From Desulfobacterales bacterium (GTDB taxonomy: Bacteria > Desulfobacterota > Desulfobacteria > Desulfobacterales > Desulfobacteraceae), in NCBI GenBank assembly GCA_022361315.1, contig JAKSBB010000846.1:1-7207 (forward strand): a DNA stretch of 7,207 nucleotides, given 5' to 3'. This document shows, in pieces, positions 1 through 4,632 of the stretch. Every line of letters starts with the position of its first letter. Position 1 is the first letter of the stretch. Below the pieces are notes generated by a model, which did not search any database, was not told the DNA's origin, and worked only from the letters and a program-made list of their open reading frames with translations. A program made the translations under genes and the position numbers.

Positions 1-212
1 CCCCCATCATCATCCAGCAGATCTTTGATATCATTAAGGACATCAACCGGGAAGACGGGACCACCATCCTGGTTGTTGAGCAGAACGCCAACCTGGCCCT
101 CCAGGCTGCCACCCGTGGCTATGTCATGGAAACCGGTGAGGTGACCCTGGAAGACAAGGCCTCTTCCCTGCTGGAAAACCCGAAGATCCGGGAGGCCTAT
201 CTGGGCGAATAG
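1..212 (+). CDS. livF: LivF-type branched-chain amino acid ABC transporter ATP-binding protein, C-terminal part
   Basis: Only the last 69 codons are present (reading frame from base 3, stop TAG at 210-212); the 5' part lies outside the window. The visible end contains the segment TTILVVEQNANLALQAATRG, then YVMETGEVTLEDKASSLLENP and the ending AYLGE. This arrangement is characteristic of LivF, one of the two cytoplasmic ATPases of the high-affinity leucine/isoleucine/valine (HAAT family) importers, which is normally about 235-240 residues long. The Walker A, signature and Walker B motifs are not visible because they lie upstream. livF is usually the last gene of its operon, and the strong terminator immediately downstream agrees with that. 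The real substrate may be amino acids, amides or urea, since these importers share the same ATPase type. Family assignment is confident; substrate is not. Confidence 0.9.
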   Translation, partial: PIIIQQIFDIIKDINREDGTTILVVEQNANLALQAATRGYVMETGEVTLEDKASSLLENPKIREAYLGE

Positions 213-248
213 AAGATCTACTGCTGATCGAAGCATTTCATTCTGCAG

Positions 249-285
249 ACGCCGGTCCGGGAGTTCCCGGGCCGGCGTTTTGTTT
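249..285 (+). terminator. Intrinsic terminator of the livF operon
   Basis: Arms acgccggtccggg (249-261) and cccgggccggcgt (266-278) pair over 13 bp with a single G-U wobble around the 4-base loop agtt. They are followed by a T-rich run, ttttgttt (278-285). The U-tract lies only on the + side, so the element should stop livF transcripts. In the opposite direction the hairpin follows the stop codon of the converging kinase gene but lacks a T-run, so it is not expected to be an efficient terminator for that gene. Confidence 0.9.
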
Positions 286-291
286 CAGCCC

Positions 292-2415
292 TCAGTCCCG
301 GGTTCTTTCAGGGCTGATCAGTCTTTTAATCTCACCCGCCAGGTGGCTGTGGTCCACCGGTTTATCTATCAGTAAATCAATACCCAGATCTCTGAAATTT
401 TCCCTGGAAACCCTTTCGTGATAGCCCGTGCACATGATTACCGGAATGTCCGGTCTTTTGGTGTGGGCTGTTTTGGTGAGCACATCGCCTGTCATTTCCG
501 GCATACCCATGTCCGTGATGATCAGATCAAAATTCTCCGGTGCGTCCATGAACGCGGTAAGCGCTTCCCGGGGATGTGTAAAACCCTTTATCTCATAACC
601 GAGACGGGTAAGAAATTTTCCAGTCACTTCAACCGCCCTCTCCTCATCATCCACCAGTAGGATGGTTCCGCTACCGGCAGGCAGTTGCTGCTGAGATGTT
701 GATGATTTCTCCTTAGGTTGCCCTTTGCAGGCCGGGAACCGCACATCAAAAAGGGTGCCTTTACCGGGAACACTTTGGACGTCAATGGTACCGTAATGGC
801 CTTTGACGATACCCTGAACCACTGACAGCCCGAGACCGGAACTTTTTCCCATGGGTTTGGTGGTGAAATAGGGGTCAAATATCCGGTCTATATTTTCCGG
901 AGCAACCCCCTGGCCTGTATCTTCAACGGTGATCCTGACCATCTGTTTGCCTGTTTCGGCGTCACCAACAGTGTCAACTTTGGCCGATATCGTTCCGCCA
1001 TCCGGCATGCAGGCCTGAACGGCATTGGACATTAGATTCATGCAGGTTTGATCCATCTGGCAAGCGTTTCCTCTGATCAGGGGCAGGTTTCTCTGGATAG
1101 TCATTGACACAAAGATCCCAAGCGGAACGGTGGGACGGAGCAATTTGATATTACGCATTAAAATCTCACCAAGGTCAATGAAATCCGACTCTCCGACGGT
1201 TTTCCGCATATATGTCAACAATTGTTTGACAATATCCCTGGCCCTCAGCCCTGCTTCCTGGATGCCCTGAATTTCTTGTGAGTCCTGATCGAGGAGCAGC
1301 AGGTCGGTATACCCGATGATGATGTTCAGAATGTTGTTGAAGTCATGGGCGATGCCGCCGGTGAGCGTTCCCAGCGCTTCCATCTTCTGGGCGTGACGGA
1401 GTTGGGATTCCAGTGCGGTTTGGCGGGTGATGTCTTCATAGGTGATGAGATAATCGCCCGTGGCAATTTGAACCGGACGGATTCTGATCTGTTTTTGCGT
1501 GCCGTCTTTGCACCGGATAGGGAAAATCCGTTCCAGATGCTTATCCAGTGAGGTAATATCAGCCTGCCAGGATTGTATGGCATCCCTGCGTGTTTCGGGA
1601 TCGGGGAATGCCAGTTCGAACCAGGCGTTATCCGAGGGGATATCCGCTAAGGTGTATCCGAACACTTCGGTAAACCTGGGGTTCAGATAGGTGTAGCCTC
1701 CTTTTTCCGTAAGCCGGGCAATGGCAAGGGGGGACGCTTCCACAAGGGTTCTGAAAAGTTGTTCGCTGTGTTGAAGCGCCAGGTGGGTCTGCCGATGTTC
1801 GGCCATTTCAACGGACAGCCGGTGTTCATTCCCATGGGCGGTTAAAAAGGCGTCATGGGTGCGCTGGAGCAGGTAATTGATGGCCAGGGTGCCGATCAGT
1901 GACAGGCTCATAAAAATGATGCCCGTAATTCCCCAGTTGATCAGCGGCGCATGGGTCAGCAGGTTCCAGCTCTCAGGCGGATCTCCGGCGATTATCAATG
2001 CCACGGTAAGAATAAGGACAAGGTTGACCAGGCACATGCCGATGGCAGCGCCTCTGTTGATCAGCACGGCACAGGCAATGGCAGCCAGGAAACACCATAG
2101 CAGGCCGCTGGTAAACGGCCCTCTCAGGAAAATGATGGAGACACCCATTCCCAGGAGCAGGATGGCGACACTCCAGGCGCGTATCCAGTAGGGAAGACGT
2201 TTTAATGCAAAAAGCCCCATACAGACAAGAAACGCCCCGGAGGAAAACCATAACAGCAGATGCTTTTCTTCAAAGGTCAGCAATACGATACTCGGGACCA
2301 AAGAAAGAAAGGTCAGCAGGCTGCCGAGCAGCAGACAATAGGATATGACTTTTTCCCGCCAGGCTTGCCAGGCTTTTGCCGTCGTTTCATTATCAGGATG
2401 TGGTGAGGGTGTCAT
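292..2415 (-). CDS. Hybrid sensor histidine kinase (6 TM - PAS - HisKA - HATPase - REC)
   Basis: A 707-residue inner-membrane hybrid kinase. The N-terminus shows six hydrophobic segments (roughly residues 24-48, 53-70, 79-99, 104-121, 125-145 and 160-185) with only short loops, so it has no large periplasmic sensor. A helical linker leads to a PAS domain (about 219-330, ending YEDITRQ). The HisKA H-box GGIAHDFNN carries the phosphorylatable His357. ATP-binding motifs follow: N-box around Asn464, G1 DTGQGV from Asp499, F-box FDPYFTTK from Phe513 and G2 GLGL from Gly527. After a Ser/Gln-rich linker comes a receiver domain (about 583-700) with acidic Asp589/Asp590, acceptor Asp635 and Lys685. 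All catalytic residues are intact. The start ATG has no close Shine-Dalgarno (the nearest, AAGGA, is about 20 bases upstream), but an in-frame TAA sits just above it and no other start codon lies between. The signal sensed and the final output are not evident: there is no Hpt or effector domain. Confidence 0.93.
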   Translation of the reverse strand: MTPSPHPDNETTAKAWQAWREKVISYCLLLGSLLTFLSLVPSIVLLTFEEKHLLLWFSSGAFLVCMGLFALKRLPYWIRAWSVAILLLGMGVSIIFLRGPFTSGLLWCFLAAIACAVLINRGAAIGMCLVNLVLILTVALIIAGDPPESWNLLTHAPLINWGITGIIFMSLSLIGTLAINYLLQRTHDAFLTAHGNEHRLSVEMAEHRQTHLALQHSEQLFRTLVEASPLAIARLTEKGGYTYLNPRFTEVFGYTLADIPSDNAWFELAFPDPETRRDAIQSWQADITSLDKHLERIFPIRCKDGTQKQIRIRPVQIATGDYLITYEDITRQTALESQLRHAQKMEALGTLTGGIAHDFNNILNIIIGYTDLLLLDQDSQEIQGIQEAGLRARDIVKQLLTYMRKTVGESDFIDLGEILMRNIKLLRPTVPLGIFVSMTIQRNLPLIRGNACQMDQTCMNLMSNAVQACMPDGGTISAKVDTVGDAETGKQMVRITVEDTGQGVAPENIDRIFDPYFTTKPMGKSSGLGLSVVQGIVKGHYGTIDVQSVPGKGTLFDVRFPACKGQPKEKSSTSQQQLPAGSGTILLVDDEERAVEVTGKFLTRLGYEIKGFTHPREALTAFMDAPENFDLIITDMGMPEMTGDVLTKTAHTKRPDIPVIMCTGYHERVSRENFRDLGIDLLIDKPVDHSHLAGEIKRLISPERTRD

Positions 2416-2450
2416 GGAATAGTTGCTGGTATGTTTCCTTTAAAATCAAA

Positions 2451-2486
2451 TTAGTTCCCTATACCAGAAACCGGAGGGCTTGTCTT
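2451..2486 (-). promoter_or_regulatory. Candidate sigma-70 promoter of the hybrid kinase gene
   Basis: Read on the minus strand, a -35-like AAGACA (2481-2486) is followed after exactly 17 bp by TATAGG (2458-2463). A TG one base upstream of the hexamer gives an extended -10 element. Transcription would start near 2451, leaving a leader of about 35 bases before the ATG at 2415. Both hexamers match consensus at 4 of 6 positions; the optimal spacing and extended -10 make the call reasonable but not certain. Confidence 0.45.
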
Positions 2487-2496
2487 TAGAAACCGG
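2466..2496. repeat. Direct repeat AGAAACCGG, 22 bp apart, over the kinase promoter
   Basis: The 9-mer AGAAACCGG occurs at 2466-2474 and again at 2488-2496 (CCGGTTTCT on the kinase strand). The copies are 22 bp apart, about two turns of the helix, so both would face the same side of DNA. One copy lies in the spacer of the candidate promoter and the other immediately upstream of its -35 box. This is the geometry expected for a dimeric regulator binding tandem half-sites; which regulator is unknown. Confidence 0.4.
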
Positions 2497-2597
2497 GATG
2501 CCATGGTCCGTAATGTGACAGGCGCATTGGGGGAACTGCCTGATATTTTGAAAGATTGCCTTGATTTTAATGGTGAAACCGTGTAGATCTAATCCCC

Positions 2598-2636
2598 GCT
2601 GCACGGCCGGCAGGTGACCGGCTAAACCAACGCAGC
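2598..2636. repeat. Nested inverted repeat upstream of the riboswitch
   Basis: An outer pair GCTGC (2598-2602) / GCAGC (2632-2636) encloses an inner hairpin GCCGG / CCGGC (2606-2610 and 2618-2622) with the 7-base loop caggtga. It sits 15 bases before the preQ1 aptamer. If transcribed, it would form a branched or stacked hairpin in the leader; if not, it could be an operator overlapping the promoter candidate at 2614-2644. The arms are short, so function is uncertain. Confidence 0.4.
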
Positions 2637-2644
2637 ATTATAAA
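2614..2644 (+). promoter_or_regulatory. Candidate promoter of the yhhQ-type gene
   Basis: A good -10 hexamer TATAAA (2639-2644) lies so that transcription would begin at about 2650-2652, exactly at the first base of the riboswitch aptamer. The best -35 match is GTGACC (2614-2619), with a long 19-bp spacer. An alternative is TTGATT (2561-2566) with TAGATC (2584-2589) at 17 bp, which would place the upstream hairpins in the transcript. Neither is strong; the first is slightly preferred for its -10 and its position. Confidence 0.35.
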
Positions 2645-2650
2645 AACTAC

Positions 2651-2686
2651 GGCGGTACACAGCACCCGCCTTAACAAAACTGGAGG
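2651..2686 (+). promoter_or_regulatory. preQ1 class I riboswitch (translational type)
   Basis: All parts of the small preQ1-I H-type pseudoknot are present. P1 is GGCGG (2651-2655) paired with CCGCC (2666-2670). The 10-base loop between the arms ends in A-C, and C2665 occupies the position of the cytosine that pairs with preQ1. The A-rich tail UUAACAAAA (2671-2679) is, from memory, the same as in the Thermoanaerobacter tengcongensis aptamer. P2 is formed by CAG (2660-2662) with CUG (2680-2682). The 3' P2 strand runs into the Shine-Dalgarno GGAGG (2682-2686), so ligand binding should fold the ribosome site away and reduce translation. No terminator hairpin follows, which agrees with translational control. 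The gene downstream is a queuosine-precursor transporter, independent support for the ligand. Known aptamers are of the same very short length. Confidence 0.85.
2682..2686 (+). promoter_or_regulatory. Shine-Dalgarno GGAGG that fixes a TTG start
   Basis: GGAGG ends 6 bases before TTG at 2693-2695. This spacing is ideal and supports the TTG as the true initiation codon of the transporter; its first G is also the last base of the riboswitch pseudoknot stem. Confidence 0.8.
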
Positions 2687-2692
2687 TTTTCC

Positions 2693-3379
2693 TTGAACGA
2701 GCTTCTCTGGCTGGCCATGCTGGCCGTCAACTTCGGATGTATTCTTATCGCCTATCGTCTGTTCGGCCGTGCCGGTCTGTATGCATGGGTACCCCTGGCC
2801 GCAGTTGTGGCCAATGTCCAGGTGATCAAACTGGTGGATCTTTTCGGCATCACCGCCACCCTGGGAAATATTGTGTATGCCTCATCTTTCCTGGTGACGG
2901 ATATTTTGTCTGAAATCTACGGGAAAAAGGAAGCCCGGCGGGCGGTATTTATCGGGTTGTTTTCCCTGGTGGCCATGACCGTGTTAATGAACCTGGCCCT
3001 TTATTTTAAACCGGCTCCGGACGATTTCGCCCAGGAAAGCCTGTCCACAATCTTCGGATTTATGCCCAGGATTGCCGGCGCAAGTCTCCTGGCCTACCTG
3101 CTTTCCCAGCTTCACGATGTCTGGGCCTTTGATTTCTGGCGGCAGCGGTTTCCTTCGGCCCGTCTCCTCTGGTTACGGAACAACGCTTCCACCATGGTCA
3201 GTCAGTTCATCGACTCTACGGTGTTTACGCTTCTTGCGTTCTGGGGGGTGTATCCGGCCGGTGTATTGGTGGAAATCTTCTGGACCACTTACCTGCTCAA
3301 GTGGGTGGTGGGCGCTGCTGATACCCCCTTTATCTATGTGGCCCGGCATTGGTTTGACCGGCAACGGATTCCGCAGTAG
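2693..3379 (+). CDS. yhhQ: Queuosine precursor transporter, YhhQ/DUF165 (VUT) family
   Basis: A 228-residue integral membrane protein, the usual length for the family, with about six hydrophobic segments (roughly residues 4-24, 29-47, 57-73, 83-106, 127-146 and 175-216, the last long enough to be two). It carries the family signature around residues 59-84: NIVYASSFLVTDILSEIYG followed by KKEARRAV, with Thr69, Asp70, Glu74 and Gly77. Characterised YhhQ proteins import the 7-deazaguanine queuosine precursors preQ0 and/or preQ1, which are inserted into tRNA anticodons as queuosine. The start is TTG, chosen from the well-spaced GGAGG and the riboswitch that overlaps it. The riboswitch strongly supports a role in preQ1 uptake. 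The gene appears to have its own promoter and is divergent from the hybrid kinase. Whether preQ0, preQ1 or queuine is preferred cannot be read from sequence. Confidence 0.93.
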   Translation: MNELLWLAMLAVNFGCILIAYRLFGRAGLYAWVPLAAVVANVQVIKLVDLFGITATLGNIVYASSFLVTDILSEIYGKKEARRAVFIGLFSLVAMTVLMNLALYFKPAPDDFAQESLSTIFGFMPRIAGASLLAYLLSQLHDVWAFDFWRQRFPSARLLWLRNNASTMVSQFIDSTVFTLLAFWGVYPAGVLVEIFWTTYLLKWVVGAADTPFIYVARHWFDRQRIPQ

Positions 3380-3441
3380 AGTGCCCATTAGATATTCCAG
3401 GTTTCCATAGACCGTATTAATTTTACGAATGCCGTTGACGC

Positions 3442-3478
3442 CGGCCATGGGATTGATTTATTCTCAATCCCATGGCTG
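3442..3478. repeat. Long inverted repeat enclosing the start codon of the binding-protein gene
   Basis: Arms gccatgggattga (3444-3456) and tcaatcccatggc (3464-3476) are perfect 13-bp inverted copies around the 7-base loop tttattc. The pairing extends to 15 positions (3442-3478) with a single G-U wobble. The ATG of the lipoprotein gene (3472-3474) lies inside the right arm, so in RNA the start codon would be paired. No T-run follows the right arm, so this is not a normal intrinsic terminator for yhhQ. It may instead be an operator or a translational control hairpin. Confidence 0.85.
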
Positions 3479-4632
3479 ACATCGTATCTTCGCGGCACAA
3501 TTTCATTCAAAACAGACCGTCCGGCTTCCCCATCCCCGGCGTACCGGTATGGCTTATCCTGTGCCTGTGCATCAGTCTGTTTTTCCCCGGATGTGAGCCA
3601 AAGCAGGACCCCTTTATTATCGGTGCGGTTTTTGACCTTACGGGAAAAGGGGCTGAGGACAGCCGTGAGCTCAGACAGGGTATGGAATTGGCGATATCGG
3701 AGGTCAACAAGTGGGGCGGGATAAACGGCCAGCCCATTAAACTTGAGGTCAGAGACAGCCGGGGAGATCATCACACGGCCGGGGCAATGTTTGAGGAATT
3801 GGCCCGGAAGTCTTCGCCGGATCTGATGGTCACCCATTACAGTGCCACCTCCATGGCCCTGGCCCCACTGGCGGAAAAATTCAACCTGCCCATGGTCAGC
3901 TGTATTACGTCCACGCCTGAATTGACCCGTCAGAACCGCTGGTGTTTCAGATTTTATACCTCGGCATGGGAAGACGTGGCCCCGGCCCTGGCAGTCCTGA
4001 ACCAAATGCACGTGACGCATCTCGGGGTTATCTATCTGGACGATCCTTTCGGCCGGGAGCTGTCCGGTTTTTTCAGGACCGCCTACCGGGAGAGTAACAA
4101 AACACTTACCGAAGCTGCCTTTGAGACGGCAACCCGGGATTTCGCCGACCATGTGCGGGCGGTAATGGACACGGAGGCGGTGTACATCGTTGGTTTGACA
4201 AGCCACCTGAAGTCCATACTCAGGGCCATCCGGGCGGCGGGATATCAGGGACGGGTGCTGGGACCTGCCCACATGGGCAACACCGGTATCCGAACCATGC
4301 CGGAAGCCGCAGGGGTGTATGTTTCCGCACCAACCATCTATAATCCCCGCTATGCCGCTGCCGGAAAGCTGAAGCAGCGGTTCCGTGAGCGGTTCCAGGC
4401 GGATTTTGATTTGTTCGCCGCCAATGGTTACGATTTGATCAAGCTTTTGGCCGGTCTGATGGAAAATCAGTCAACGGATCCTGAAACCATCCGCAGTTGC
4501 CTGGCCGGTGGCTTTTCCTACAGCGGTGTTACCGGTCAGATTAACACCCGGAAGGGGGAACGGGATATCATCTTTTCACTCAAACCTGCCCAAATTCTTC
4601 CGGACGGCAGTATCCGGTTCAGGAACCAATGA
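3472..4632 (+). CDS. Periplasmic ligand-binding lipoprotein, Peripla_BP_6 (LivK-like) family
   Basis: A 386-residue protein with a lipoprotein signal: a polar N-region with arginines, a hydrophobic stretch (about 26-38) and the lipobox-like FPGC with Cys41 as the probable lipidation site. The mature part is a type I periplasmic binding fold. It opens with IIGAVFDLTG, then QGMELAISEVNKWGGINGQPIKL, the ligand-cleft segment HYSATSMALAPLAEKFNLP and, in the second lobe, the NGYDLIKLL helix. LivK-like proteins bind amino acids, amides or small carboxylates. No permease or ATPase gene is adjacent. Instead the stop overlaps the start of a histidine kinase gene (ATGA), implying translational coupling and a sensory role. 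No clear Shine-Dalgarno precedes the ATG, which lies in a hairpin. It is nevertheless the only normal start between an in-frame TGA (3454-3456) and the signal peptide. The ligand is unknown. Confidence 0.9.
   Translation: MADIVSSRHNFIQNRPSGFPIPGVPVWLILCLCISLFFPGCEPKQDPFIIGAVFDLTGKGAEDSRELRQGMELAISEVNKWGGINGQPIKLEVRDSRGDHHTAGAMFEELARKSSPDLMVTHYSATSMALAPLAEKFNLPMVSCITSTPELTRQNRWCFRFYTSAWEDVAPALAVLNQMHVTHLGVIYLDDPFGRELSGFFRTAYRESNKTLTEAAFETATRDFADHVRAVMDTEAVYIVGLTSHLKSILRAIRAAGYQGRVLGPAHMGNTGIRTMPEAAGVYVSAPTIYNPRYAAAGKLKQRFRERFQADFDLFAANGYDLIKLLAGLMENQSTDPETIRSCLAGGFSYSGVTGQINTRKGERDIIFSLKPAQILPDGSIRFRNQ

Noticed and set aside
1877..2191. Plus-strand open frame of 104 codons inside the hybrid kinase gene
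   Set aside because: Complementary to the hydrophobic membrane region of the kinase; its Met/Arg/Ile-rich composition is what that antisense produces.
2485..2512. Sigma-54-like promoter (TGGCA...TTTC on the minus strand) before the hybrid kinase
   Set aside because: The -24 part matches, but the essential GC of the -12 element is missing (TTTC instead of TTGC); the sigma-70 reading is better.
2498..2518. Tiny open frame ATG-CCA-TGG-TCC-GTA-ATG-TGA in the intergenic region
   Set aside because: Only six codons, no ribosome site, and no leader-peptide features such as runs of a regulatory amino acid.
3442..3478. Inverted repeat as an intrinsic terminator of yhhQ
   Set aside because: The stem is strong but no T-run follows the right arm, and the arm runs into the next coding region.
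3388..4272. Long minus-strand open frame (294 codons) opposite the binding-protein gene
   Set aside because: It is rich in Gly, His, Arg and Pro, has no recognisable domain, and lies entirely antisense to a gene with clear family motifs and signal peptide. It is a codon-bias shadow.
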